DNA of 64,000 bases from Cytospora piceicola (taxonomy: Eukaryota; Ascomycota; Sordariomycetes; Diaporthales; Cytosporaceae): contig JALQBC010000005.1 of the NCBI GenBank assembly GCA_023375675.1, positions 1,302,001-1,366,000 of the forward strand, given 5' to 3'. The position numbers were made by a program, and so were the translations under genes. Shown here one piece after another: positions 34,159-46,300 of the stretch (positions are counted from its first letter, which is position 1; every line of letters begins with the position of its first letter). Under the pieces are notes generated by a model that saw nothing but the letters and a program-made list of their open reading frames with translations, did not search any database and had not been told where the DNA came from.

Positions 34159-37100
34159 ATGCCTCCTATCGAGAGGGATGTTCCCAGCTATTGGGATCGC
34201 CCCAGTTCCAGCCACTCCCATTCTTCCTCCTCGAGACACTCACATTCTCAATCATTCTCTTTCGACCAGAGCCGTGCTCTGGTGCCAATGTAAGTAAATT
34301 ACGGATGGATTACTTACTCTCCATGCCATCTTCCCTTACCCATCCTCATCTTTGATGAGCCAGCCTCATGTCATGTCATGCCGTCGCCCTGTCGCAAGCT
34401 AAGTCTAAGTAATGATATAGGTGGGACAGCTCAGACCCCGAACGCGCTCCTCCTCCGTTACCCATGAACCCCCAGTCGCCTGTTGCGCCTACGTCCCGCG
34501 CAGGCACTAGCCCTGCCATTCAGTCGGCACATGCAGCGCTCGCCGAGAAGGCGCGCGACAACTCACTTGTGCCACGCCCACTCTCAAAACGGACACCCGA
34601 CATCTCACCCGAGAGGAATTTCGCAAAGGGCGCCGCCCACCGGCGCATGCAGTCGCTGCAGCCTAGCTCCGTCCGGGACCTGAGTATGATGATCGAAGGG
34701 GGTGCTCTCTCCACCTCGCCGACAAAGAGGGATAGGCCGGTCACGCCGTCACGATCCAGTACCGATCCTTTCAACGACCTGAGCTCGGAGAACTCTGAGA
34801 GGTCGGATGAGAAGGAGGACAGACCTCTGAACTTCACACATGCCGGTCCGACCGTAACTCCCGTAATAAGACCTACTCCACGGCGGCCTCAAAGCATCCT
34901 GAGTGAAAACACACCACCCCAATCCGCGACGATGCTCGCTCTTCAAAATATGTCGACCCCAAAGGATTCACCCCGGGAGAAGGATGGCGACAACACACCC
35001 TTGGCAAATGTCACCAATGGCTCGACGGCGGCCAGCAGAGCACCACACTCGATGGACCAACTCTCGAACCAGATCCTTACTTTGACAAATATAGCGACAA
35101 CGTTGCAGAAGGAGATGTCGCAGCTTAGCCGACGAAGCAGAGATAATGCCACAGACCTTCTGAGCTTGAAGGAGGCAACGAATACACGAGATGAGGATAT
35201 CAGAAAGAACTTACGTGATCTTCTGCACAACATGCATGATGTGCAGTCACGGGCAGTATCGCGGGATTCTTTTGGGGGGCCGCTCATGCTTGACAACAAA
35301 CCATACTCGCTTTCGCCACCATCCTCAAAGCCCGGCGCAAACCCCCGGCCGTTCTCACTACCTCGTATACCTTCACCACATAGCTTTGCGGCCTCTATAG
35401 ACCGGGAGAGTATCAGCACCCCTTCATTGGTTGGTACGGATGCACCTGCCTCGATGGGCCTCCTGGAGAAGATCATCCGCGACATGGGCACAAAGGAGGG
35501 TCAGGAGAAGCTCTACTCTCGGTTGTCTGAGCTCGGAGAGAAACTCAACGGCTTCAACGTCGAGAAGAAGATCGAGGAGCTCCAGCTTCTTGTCAAGAGC
35601 AATATGGACCAGTCTGTTGTACTTGCTGGAGCTGCTGGTGGTGGCGGAGGTGGAGGCAAGTCTGGAAACACCAGGCATATGAGTTTCGATGAGGATCCGG
35701 ATGACTACCACAACGGCTCTATCGGGGCCCGTTTCGAGAGGCTCATTCAGGACCAAGAAGTTCGCACTCGCCGAGCCTCAACTCCTACTGCAAGGGCAGC
35801 GGCAGATCTCATCAGCGATGACATTATGAAGATCATCCGCACAATCAAGGACAGCGTCGCTCAAGGAGGCGGCCTTACGGCCGAGGTCAAGGCCCTAGTC
35901 CGAGAGCTTCGCGGGGAAGTGCTCGGAATGGGCCGGGAGATCGGGCGAAGGCTCGATGAGGTCGCCGAGACAAGCCAGACTGAGACTGCATCAGCGACCA
36001 AGTTGGAGATCAATAAGGTGGTCGAGGATGGCATGCTGGAAATGAAGGACCATATTAATCACCTCATAGATGAGCATCAGCGGCATTCCCAATCTGTTGT
36101 GGCGGCTAATAAGCCTTCTGCTGTGGACTATCAGGAGATCTACAATGCTATGCGGACGGCGCTCAAGGACTCCAAGGCACTTCAGAAGGACATGCCTGAC
36201 CTGCAGAGAGAGGACGTCATCGATGCTGTCAGAGAAGCTTGGGAAACCTACAAGCCCGAGATCTCGGTTGAACAGATCGGGCTTGAAAGAGATGAGATTC
36301 TTGCATGCCTCAAGGAGGGTCTGATGCAACATACCCCGAGAGATGAACAGCACCAAGCAGCGACTAAAGACGAAGTCTTCGATGCTATAATGGAAGGACT
36401 CGAGCACTTTGAGCCGCCGCCAATCGAGACTCCGCCGACACTGTCCCGCGACGAGATTATCGAAGCTGTTCGCGACTGCCTGGAAGAGTTCGAGTTCCCT
36501 GTGGCTCCTTCGGCTATTGGGGCAGACCTTTCCAAGCAGGACATGGTCGATGCCGTGAAGCAAGGCCTCGAGGGGTTTGACCTGCCAGCGAAGGACAATG
36601 GTTCACTCGTTCCATTCCAGAACAAGGACGAAATTGTCGGACGTCTTCATGAGATCATGGATTACATGCGTGCTGAGTTCAAGGCTGTCTCGGAAGAAGC
36701 CAAGCAGAACATGGCTGCCAACGGCCGAGACACCGAGCAGGTGCTTGATGCCACGAAAGACGGTCTGGAGAAGCTGCGATCCGACATTGAGGGCTACGTC
36801 GACAGGGCTACTGGAGTTGCAGGTCAGGAAGAGTTCATGGAAGGCCTCCTCAAGAGCTTGGATGAGTTCCGCGAGGACATTGAAGATCTGGTCGTTAAGC
36901 AGTCTGACGGTTCCAACCAAATGATCAAGGAAGAGCTCGGGTCGCTACGCGACGCGGTCAATGGGACCTTGGTGCCTGCGACGCCGCAGCCCCAGCAAGG
37001 TAACTACCAGGAAGTCATCCATGCTCTCCAGGACGGGCTTGGAAGTCTCCGGCTTGAAATAAGCCAACGGCCAATTGCAGGCACGAATGAGGTTCTTGAC

Positions 37101-40100
37101 GCTTTGCAGGATGGCCTCACTGAACTCAAGAACAGCATTGATAAATTGGCCGACAAACCCTCTGATTTGACCGCAAATGACGAGGTTCTAGATGCTCTCA
37201 AGTCAGGCCTTGACGGTGTCAAATCTGATATTGAGGGACTGCGTGAGCAAAGCAAGGCCTTGACTACAATCAGCAGCGACATTGTGCCTGCTACGAATGC
37301 GTTGAAGCACGAAGATATTAAGAATCTCGAAGTGCTCCTTGCACAACTCCACGTCAAGGTTGAAGCTATTGAAGCCCAGCCGGTCCAATCTACACCAACG
37401 CCAGCGGAGCCTGGATTGTCACTCAACAAGGAGGATATTGATCTCATGGTAGAGATGTTGGATAGCATCAAGCTACAGGTTGAGGAGATCGCCAGCAAGG
37501 AGCCAGCGGCACCAAAGGCTACTACTAATGCCCCCGATGGGCCAATGTTCGAGGACGTTGAGGCTGTTGAGACTATCCTTCGGAACACCAAGGCACGTCT
37601 TGATGATCTCATGGACGGGGAGCAAGCTGTCAGGAAAGACCATGTTGATGCTCTCGAGGTTCTCATCCTTGAGACAAAAGAGAGTCTTGGAGGCCTGACT
37701 GGCAAAATCGACGAGCTGTCACACAAGGAGGATACCAAGGCAGTCGAATCGCTTGTCACGCAGGTCGTTGGCGCTTTTGACGATATGAAGACGCGCCATG
37801 ACAAGATACTCGAGGATCCCGAAAAGGTCACAAAGACGGATATGAATGCTATTGAGGCGGTCTGTCTGGATGTTAAGACGGTAATCGATCAAATAGTCAA
37901 GTCTGACATTGCTGCCTTATCGTCCAAGGAGGACCTGAAGAACCTGCAAACTCTGATCGAGGAAATCAAGGAGGCCTCGGACAGGCAGACAACCGAGTTC
38001 AAGGAGGCTACGGAGAAGCATACCGCGGTACTGAGGGAAGCTGCTGAGAAGCACGCCACAGAACTCAAGGAGCTGACGGATAAGCATGCGGAGACCAATC
38101 TCAATCAATTTGAGGAGCGACAGGCCGAGACTGTCGGTGTTGGAGAGCGCGTCTCGGAGGTCAAGACGTTCCTGGAAGAGATGCACTCATTGGTCAAGGA
38201 CAGGCTCGACCAAGGGTTCACCGGGCTCGAGGGCCTGAGCAAGTCTCTGGGAACAATCGGCGAGACAATAAGCCCCAATGCCAATGTGCACTCCGACCTC
38301 AAGGAGATGTTTGAGACCATGAAGAAGGAGTTCGAGGATTCCAGGGCTAGCATCGTCGGCGCGAAGCTCGAGACAGACGAAACCTTCGAGCAGTCGACCG
38401 AAGCGCTTAGGACGAAGATCGACGAGCGCATCGATGAGGTGCTCAGCAAGTACGACGACTTCCAGGCCGTCGTGGATGAGCGCAACAAGGCTTCGGATTC
38501 TCACGACGACCAGCTTGAGGAGTCTCTCATGGGCACCAAGGCCGTCGCTGATGAGCTCAAGGGTCTCGTCGATACACTTGGCTCTACTGTCATGGATTCT
38601 CTGGAAAAGATGGAAGATGCCTCCAAGACGGTCTTCACCCGTGTAGAAGACATGGTGCTAAAATCAGACGATAACCATACCGAGAACAAGGGGGAACATG
38701 CTCAGACTCGTGACCAGGTCAAGGAATTCATGGGCATATTTGAAGGGTTCAAGGGCGATATCAACGAGTACCAGCCTAAGATCCTCGAGGCAGTCAAGGA
38801 TGTCCTGCTCATGGTCGGTCAGCACTTCGAGCACTCCAAGACATCAGTTACCGAGATGGAGGAGAAAATCAGTCAAAGAATCGAGGAGGCAAAGCCAGAG
38901 CCTCTTATGCTCCCTCCTCCACCTGAACAGTACGATGATTCTCAAGTCCACAAGAAGCTCGACAAGCTTGTCAGCCACACCGGCACTGCCAGCAGGGCGT
39001 TCGAACAGCTCAACACCCTGGACAAGGTCCACCAGCAAGTGGTCCTTACTGCCGCTGAGCTGTCGGCGTTCCTCGCATCGCAGACTCAGCGTATCGAGAA
39101 TGACCAGGACGACAGGGAGAAGTCGTTGCAGCGGACCGAAAAGAATCTTCACGAAGCTACTGTCGGGCTCGAGCGGAGTCTTGCCCAAAAGGACCACGCG
39201 GAGACGACAGTTGCTAGTCTTCACGAAGAAGAGGACCGCCTGCGGCAGAGTATCGTGGAACTGAGGGTCGAACAGGAAAGTCTCGTCAGGCAGAAGGTCC
39301 AGCTTACTGGTGATGTCTCATCCCTGGAGACAGCGCTCAAGATCCGCCGCGAGGAGCTGCACGACATGGAGGCGCGCGCAGAGGGGCTGGAGAGGAGGAT
39401 CCTCGAAGGCGTGATGGACCAGAGCCGCATCCTGCTCATGGCGAAGTCGGCCAAGAAGGCCACCTCGGCCCGGGACGTCATGAGCCGCAAGCGGGTCACC
39501 TCGAAGCAGCAGCAGAAGCCCGCAGGCGCCGAGAACGAGGACCCGAACGAGGACAAGCACGGGGCCACGACAGCCCGGAGCAAGCCCCACCAGAAGCTAG
39601 CCTTTGCTACGGCCCTGAACTCCAAGCGCAACGGCGAGTCCCGCCGCATCCTCTCGCTCAGCCAGCTTAACAAGCAGGCGGGCCTGAACACTGCCGCGGC
39701 GAACGCGGGCGCGGCCTTCAAGAGGAGCCAGAGCGTCAAGACGCTGACGGGCGCGGGCGCGCTGAGGAAGAGCAGCTGGGCGGGCGGGCGCGTGAACGGC
39801 GGGCAGAAGAGCTACGGCGAGCTGCACGCGGGGGAGGGCGACAAGGAGAACGTCGACCTGGACGTCGTCGCGCTCAGGGAGAGCGACGAGGAGGGGTTCG
39901 ACGAGGCGACGCCCGTCAGCGAGACGGGCGGCGAGGGCGTGCTCGTGCCCGAGAACCCCGGCGAGGGGTCGATCTACGACGACCCCAGCGACACGGACAC
40001 GCTGAGGAAGGAGGACCTGCGGGCCGGCGCCGGGTCGGAGGCGGCGGGGTCGGGGTACGATGACGCCTATGACACGTACTCGGACCCGGGCAGCGACTGG

Positions 40101-40220
40101 ACCGAGAGCGCGGTGGGGAGCGGCGCCACGGACAGTATGGTGTCCGGGAGCGAGGGGAGTGGTGTCGGGACGGAAGGGAGCGAGGTGGTTCTGTACGACG
40201 GGATAGAAGGGCCTGATTGA
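34159..40220 (+). CDS. Large coiled-coil protein with two internal repeat arrays (1976 residues)
   Basis: Exon 34159-34289 and exon 34421-40220 join in phase (CCAAT/GTGGGAC restores Pro-Met-Trp-Asp-Ser-Ser). The His/Ser-rich N-terminus is followed by a Pro/Ser-rich region of several hundred residues, a Gly run near 35637-35655, then a very long acidic helical region. Two repeat families are visible. About 12-13 copies of a roughly 27-residue unit with the core DEVLDALxxGL occur at about 36126-37250. About seven copies of a unit with KEDIxxLExLLxxLKxxVE follow at about 37310-37990. Further coiled coil continues to about 39420, followed by a basic Ala/Lys-rich segment and an acidic Gly/Ser/Asp tail. 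Similar fungal proteins are sometimes labelled chromosome segregation ATPase-like, but I see no Walker motif. A structural or scaffold role is inferred. Confidence 0.8.
36126..37990 (+). repeat. Two consecutive arrays of degenerate helical protein repeats
   Basis: Encoded in the coiled-coil gene. Array A units read, for example, DEVFDAIMEGLEHF, DEIIEAVRDCLEEF, DMVDAVKQGLEGF, EQVLDATKDGLEKL, EVIHALQDGLGSL, DEVLDALKSGLDGV. Array B units read EDIKNLEVLLAQLHVKVE, EDIDLMVEMLDSIKLQVE, EDVEAVETILRNTKARLD, DHVDALEVLILETKESL, EDTKAVESLVTQVVGAF, EDLKNLQTLIEEIK. Spacing is about 23-35 residues. The copies are diverged at DNA level, so this is an old, conserved protein repeat and not recent tandem duplication. 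Confidence 0.75.
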
Positions 40221-40808
40221 GAGGGCTTCGGTCCGTAATGTTTGTTACTGGGGGTGGCTCGGGATTACATCAATTGTTGGGAGCAGGCGATGCGACAATT
40301 TGCTGGAGAGGGCATGAGGCGATGGGTGATGGACCATGCATGGACATGGAGGTATGAGGGACGAGAGATTATGGTTTCTTGTTTATGGCCTGCTCTCCTT
40401 TTTGTTTTGAGTGTGGTAACGAATTGCGATGATACCTTCTTTGGGATGATAGCTTCGGAAGCTTGGGTGTTCAGGGTAGTGTTTTGTTGTCTTCTGTTGA
40501 AGCGTTCCACAGCGAGCTGCTGGACTTCTTATGGGTGGAGGGGAGATGGGTGGTTATGGTATTAAGTCTCCTTAATGGTCTTCCAAATATCAGGTAGATA
40601 AAGTTCCGCAAGATGAAATCAATGACATAGCATTACTCTTCATGCTCGAGATTTCGCTCGCCATGCTGGGTAAAAGAATGCGAAGTGATAACCCACCAGG
40701 CAAACCAACCTGCTGCCAGCCTGGATATATACATGTACTCCTTGACCTCTGAAAGCCACACTTGTTTCATCAATGGCTTCCTAAATGAGGATATCGACGG
40801 CGTCCAGA
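40221..40808. other. Convergent 3' region between the coiled-coil gene and the seryl-tRNA synthetase
   Basis: About 590 bases between two stop codons facing each other. Short frames on both strands show no feature. Likely 3' untranslated sequence of both genes. Confidence 0.6.
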
Positions 40809-42386
40809 TCACCACACCCGATGTTTTGGGCCTATCTTGTCCCTCCCGTCCATCCACGGCCTCAACACCTCGGGGATGGCCACCGTCTTGGTCTCCTCAT
40901 CCCACCCGTTCTCCAGCAAAGCGGCCAGCACCCTCGGCACCGCCAGCGCCGTCCCGTTCACCGTCCACGGGTACGCCAGCGCCCCGCCGATGCGCACCCT
41001 CGTCGCCAGCCTCCGGCTCTGGTAATCCGTGCATACGCTGGCCGAGGTGACCTCGCCCCAGCCCTCCTGCTCCTCGGCGGCGGTGTTGGCCTGAGCTGGG
41101 CCGGTGGCGGCGTTGTCGTCTCTGTTGTCCCTGCGCGCCCGCGAGGGGAACCACGCCTCGATGTCGTTCTTGCGCGTGGCCGAGGCGCCCAGGTCGCCGC
41201 TGGGCATCTCCAGGACGCGGCAGTGCAGGCCCAGCGAGCCGAGGATCTCGGTCTGCATGTCGAGCACCTCGTCAAAGACGTCGGCGGCCTCGGCCTCGTC
41301 GGGGGCGGTCCAGGCGAAGAGCTCCACCTTTGTGAACTCGTGGACGCGGTACAGGCCCTTGGTGTCGGCGCCGCGGGCGCCGGCCTCGGCGCGGTAGCAC
41401 CGGCTCACGGCGACGCGCCTGCTGGGCAGCTCGGCGGCGTCGAGGGTGGCGCCGGCGCGCATGCCGGCGAGGGGGACCTCGGCGGTGCCGGCGAGGCACA
41501 GCTCGGGGCGGCCCCTGGCCCTGTCCGAGGCGCCCTGCGCGACGGCGTAGACCTGCGTCTCGCCGTTCTGGTCCCGCGGCATGAACCCGCACGCCGCCGC
41601 GATGTGGCTGTAGACCATGCTGGGCGGGCTGACCTGGACCCAGCCGTGGCGCCGCGCCGTCTCGAGCGCGTACCCCACCAGGGCCTGCTCCAGCTGCGCG
41701 CCCTCGCCCACCAGGTAGTACCACCCCCAGCCCGAGGCCGCCGCGGCGCCCGCGAAGTCGAGGAGCCCCAGCTCCGACCCCACGTGCACGTGGGACCGCC
41801 AGACGCGGTCCGACGACTGGGGGTGCGGCTCCGGGTGGTCGTTGATGTAGGAGAGCACGGCGGGCTCGTGGCCGCGGGGCGTGGCGGCGGACGTGAGGTT
41901 GGGCAGGGCGAGGGCGAGGGCGCCGATCTCGTCCTGGAGGCGCGCCTCGTCGGCCTCGATGCCGCCCAGCTGCTGCTTGAGCCGGCGGGCCTCCTCGAGG
42001 AGGGCCTCGCGCGCCTCGGCCGGGTTGGCGAGCTGGCGGCGGAGCAGGTTGGAGCGCTCGCGCAGGGCGCGGCCCTCGCGCTGGCGGGCCTGCCACTGCT
42101 CGTGGAGCGAGATGATGCGCGCCGGGTAGGCGGCCTGCGGCTTGTAGTTGCGCTCGAGGCAGGTCTGTTCGTAGAGGGCGGGGTTCTGGCGGATGTGTTT
42201 GATGTCGATGTTCGGTTTGGGGGCGACGGTCGGCCTACCGGCGGCGAGGGTCTGGTCTGATCCGAGGCGTGACGAGGCGTGGAAGGGCCTCGCTGGTGGT
42301 GTCGTACGGAGTCGAGGCGTCGAGGCGCATTGCGTTGTGGTTATGCGGCAGCGCAGACATGTGAAGGGGCGGCGGGCGGTCTTCAT
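40809..42386 (-). CDS. Seryl-tRNA synthetase, mitochondrial
   Basis: Single exon, 525 residues from the ATG at 42386. An upstream in-frame ATG would add 61 residues that read like leader sequence, so the downstream start, which begins a basic Arg/Thr-rich mitochondrial presequence, is preferred. The first 190 residues form the tRNA-binding coiled arm (NIDIKHIRQNPALYEQT, then a long charged helix pair). The class II catalytic core shows GTAEVPLAGM, motif 2 (RCYRAEAGARGADTKGLYRVHEF) and motif 3 (NGTALAVPRVLAALLENG, where many enzymes have NGSGLAVGR). It charges mitochondrial tRNA-Ser. The third codon positions are extremely GC-rich, which produces a 491-codon shadow frame on the other strand. 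Confidence 0.87.
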   Translation of the reverse strand: MKTARRPFTCLRCRITTTQCASTPRLRTTPPARPFHASSRLGSDQTLAAGRPTVAPKPNIDIKHIRQNPALYEQTCLERNYKPQAAYPARIISLHEQWQARQREGRALRERSNLLRRQLANPAEAREALLEEARRLKQQLGGIEADEARLQDEIGALALALPNLTSAATPRGHEPAVLSYINDHPEPHPQSSDRVWRSHVHVGSELGLLDFAGAAAASGWGWYYLVGEGAQLEQALVGYALETARRHGWVQVSPPSMVYSHIAAACGFMPRDQNGETQVYAVAQGASDRARGRPELCLAGTAEVPLAGMRAGATLDAAELPSRRVAVSRCYRAEAGARGADTKGLYRVHEFTKVELFAWTAPDEAEAADVFDEVLDMQTEILGSLGLHCRVLEMPSGDLGASATRKNDIEAWFPSRARRDNRDDNAATGPAQANTAAEEQEGWGEVTSASVCTDYQSRRLATRVRIGGALAYPWTVNGTALAVPRVLAALLENGWDEETKTVAIPEVLRPWMDGRDKIGPKHRVW

Positions 42387-43050
42387 TGTGGCATTCGTTA
42401 TGGTTATGGTGGTGTAGAGGTGGATGGTTGTGCAGACATTGGTTGTCAATGTGGTACGACCTGTTAGATATATATGTAATGGGTCAGACTCGAGGGATTT
42501 GAGGCGTTCAGGAGCATGCACCAACCAATCTGGTGATGTTTGCCAAGTCTTGAGGGGTCGCAGTGTCACAAGTCACAAGTCACAAAAGTCAGTCAAGTCA
42601 ACGGCAACAGCAAAAAGGATGCCGAGGAGGTCGGACAAAAATCAGGTCAGAGCTTCCCCAAATCGACAGGGGTGGATACAGTGCCCGGGGAAGCTTACAG
42701 GGGGTGTTTACAGGGGGTGTTTACAGGGGTAGCTTTCCCCGGATGTTCAAGGCGGCATGGAACTGTCACCACTAACGAACTGTACAATACTTAAGTACTA
42801 TGTAAATACCCACATATGTACTTAAGTATATACTTACTTTAGGTAGGTATATCACATACATATAAACACATCAATGCAATGTCCAATATAACATCTTCGA
42901 GGGGGACAGCATTCTTCTGCATATTCCTCAATCCCACTTCTTTTGTCTTCTCTTCTCTTTTGACTGCTGAAACCTTTAACCTGACGCCATGCTATGAGAC
43001 AATGATACTACGTACTTTACGAGCTTGGGTATATCCATCCCGTTGACAAC

Positions 43051-43083
<33 letters not shown>

Positions 43084-43323
43084 CAACGCCGCCTCATGTT
43101 GTAACTTCCTTCGCTCCGCCCCAACTGACTGCTCTTGTCTCTCCTCCTCCTCCTCCTCCCTCATCTTGTATGCTTCTTTCTCTTCCTGTTCTCCCTATCC
43201 CCTGCTCCGTATCCAGTCGATGTGACATTCCCATGATGCATGCCCCTTAAATGAAAACAATTTCACCACCCATCTATCCTTCTCTCCACCCGCCCATATA
43301 ACATCCTATACGTAGGCTACACC
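42387..43323. other. Intergenic with tandem repeats and palindromic motifs
   Basis: About 940 bases containing the synthetase promoter and the 3' flank of the Sfi1-like gene. It carries GTCACAA repeats (about 42567-42590), a 14-base unit TTTACAGGGGGTGT repeated about three times (about 42695-42733), CTTAAGTA palindromes (42787-42850) and an (AC)n microsatellite (43051-43082). No gene supported. Confidence 0.65.
43051..43082. repeat. (AC)n microsatellite, about 16 units
   Basis: A nearly perfect AC dinucleotide run about 240 bases beyond the stop of the Sfi1-like gene. It probably lies in or near the 3' untranslated region. Confidence 0.95.
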
Positions 43324-46300
43324 TCACCCACCCAGCCCTTCCAAGCCCTCGTCATCATCGTCGTCGTCCCCAAACGTCATCTCGCTCATCGGCCGGTAAG
43401 CAGGGGTAGTACTAGTGATCCTGCTCAGGAAGCTCGGCCGAGCAGGCGTGAGCGTCGGCCGAGCCGGCGTCCTGAACGGGCTGTAGTCCGTCACCATCCG
43501 GCTCCTCCCCGCCGCCGGCGCCGGCGTGCTGTTCCACCTCCCACTCCGCCTCGACACCCGGAAGTCCATCAGACCCCCCAGCTCCGGCACCCGGTCCACC
43601 GACCCGCCCGCCCCGCCACCACCACCACCGCCGCCGCCGCCGCCCGCGCCGAGGCCGCCGACCTGCGACGCCCACAGGCCCAGGAGGTGCCTCCGCTCCC
43701 GCCGCGCGTTGTGCCCCATAAACTCCTGCACGGCGCGGTCGCGGCCCCGCAGCGACACGGACGCCAGCTCCCACGCCTCCCAGCGCCCCGACGCCGTCTG
43801 CGCGAAGTCGTACTCGGCCGCGTCGAGCCGCGCCTCGGCCTGCGCCTCGACGAGCGAGTGCCACAGCACGAGGTGCGCCTCGCCGTCCGCGTCCTCGGCC
43901 ACCTCGGCCGAGAAGGCCACGAACTCGTGCCGGGCGCGCCACTCGGCCGCGCAGTCGAAGATCAGCGCCCCGTCGTCCTCGGCGCGGATGTCGTCCGCCT
44001 CCCACCCGCTGGTGACGGCCGCCGCCGTGGAATGCCGCCACGCGTCGAGGGAGTCCTTGAGCGCGTCGCACCGGGCGCGGTAGCGGAAGTCGCTGTACAG
44101 CTGGCGCATGCGGCGCTGCCACTCCTGCCTGCGCACGTCGCGCCAGTGTGAGAGGGTGTGTTCGCCCGCTGCGTAGTAGCGGCCCAGTCGGGACCAGTTC
44201 TCCAAGCCTCGACAGTGGTTGAGGTGGCCTATCCACTGGGTGATGATCTTCGCACCCCGTCGTTGGAGGATCATGCCCCGGGCATACGAGGCACCTTCTT
44301 CGAGCTGTTCGATCGCATCCATCGTGGCGTTGAAGAAGCCCGTGATGGAGTCGTGGTACCTGACTTCGCGCGCCAGATGGCGAGATTCGCGGGAGTCGAG
44401 AGACGATCGTTTGGCGGCGTCAGCCCACTTCTCCAAGAACCGGGCCTTGTCCTGTTGCTCCAAGACACGTTTGCAGAGGACCAGTCGCCATTCACAGTAC
44501 CAGCGATACATGGTACTGTCAAGTAGGTCCTGTTCCTGCTGCTCCTGCCAGGCCCGCAGCCTTGTCTCGTACATCCAATGATTTGCATGCTCTTTGAGGT
44601 CTTGAATGATCGCGACCTTTTCACGCCCTGTGGCTTCTTCAGATTCCTGCCGCCAAGCGAGTGACAGACCGTATCTCAGAAAATCGTCCTTATGAGTGAT
44701 CTTTGGCACGGCCCCCTCCTTGGCTCGTTCCTGCACGCGTGCTTCGCCTCTCCAGCGCCTCAAGTACCTCCCGAGCATGCTACCACAGAAGATGCCTTCA
44801 GCTTCCTCATGGGCGTTTTCGAGCCACCGTCCTTCAGCTTGCCACATCTGCGAATAATCCGTCGCCACGCGTGCGTAGTCGATCGCTGCAGCCAACTCCA
44901 TCTTGGACTCGTAGTACCATGTGGTGATTGCCTCCTCAGCGAGACCGTACCCATCCTTGCGTACCGCGAAGTCATGAAATCTTCTATTCTTATCGGACTG
45001 AGCCTGTGCCACAGTCTGCCATTCCCTAATAACGACAAGCTGTGAAAACCAGACGGCCTTGCTCTCGGACTCGGCTTCATCCCTCTCTCCCTCCCCGAGC
45101 CACGCAGTGAAGCACTTCTTTCTAAGGATGTGACGCCTTGCTACTTGGGTCCGCTGCACCTCTTCATCTGCGCGATTGGCCCAGTGTGTATAAGCTTTTG
45201 AAAGAAGGAAGTAGTCCCATGCCGCAGCTGCTATGTGGTACTGGGAGCGGATGCTGACGTCGGTGTCCTCATAGGGGTCTGCTGGCTCGGTTGGCTCTTC
45301 AGGCACATCGTAAAACGACTCTTCGTGGCCCCCAGCCGGTCCCACGTTTTGGTCCCAGTCGGTACCGAATGACTGTAGTCGTTGAGCTTGACGATCTCGA
45401 ACTTGCCTGTCTACCGGGGCAGGTCTGTAGGGCAGGTCTTCGACAAATGTGCTTTCGAACGACATCGTCTTTGGGCCAGCCGGCTTATCGGGCTGTCTTG
45501 CATCGGCTGCTGGATGCGTAGAGGAAGCGGCAGGCTCCCTGATGCGCTCGATGGACTGCCTGACGCGCGGATGGGGTCCACCTTCGGCCACGAAGGGCGG
45601 AACTGGTGCAGCTTCTTGCGCAGCCTGCTCGACGGTCTCTCTGCTGCGCTCGACGGTTTCCCTCTCACGCACGTGTTCCTGGTAAGCTCGAAGACCGTCG
45701 TTCTCGTCAATGTGCATCGTAAGCGCAGTTTCAATCCAGAGCCCGAGAGCCTCTCCTATCGTCTCCCAAGCATCCCATACCTCGGCATGCGACTCCAATT
45801 CAATGCTGCGAGTCCTTCTCTGCCGCCCGATCCTGGCCCAGTGGTTGAATGATGACATCCTGAACATCTGTTCCCTCGACGTCAAGTAGTTCATCTGAGC
45901 GTCGTTCATGTTTTCCTCCTCGGCAGGGTCCCTGCGTGGTAACCCTACAGAGTATTCATCGTGTCGTAAATCGTTGTACTCCTCGTCGATGCGTTCTGTC
46001 TCTCGCGTGTCGTGTACTTCCTCTTGCTGGACTGGAGGTGGTGGGACGCTGAGCTCCTCCACGAAGTCCCCCCCCTCATCCTCTACCAAGTCCAAGCTGC
46101 TGGAATCATCGTCATCCGATGGCACGCCATTGGTAACGCCGGCCGCCTGACTAGTCCGTATTTCTGCCTGGTGGCCGAAGCTGCTGAAGTCTGGCGGCGC
46201 CCGGTTTTCGGCTCGAGTAATAGGTCTGATCTCAACATCATGCTGGGCAGCTAACGGTTCCTCTTGAGCTGACCCATTGAGATCCTCACCCTCGCCATCA

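Noticed and set aside
40785..42260. 491-codon open frame on the plus strand opposite the seryl-tRNA synthetase
   Set aside because: It is the complement of a very GC-rich synthetase gene. The peptide is a Val/Gly/Ala/Leu mixture with no domain, and the synthetase motifs are unambiguous.
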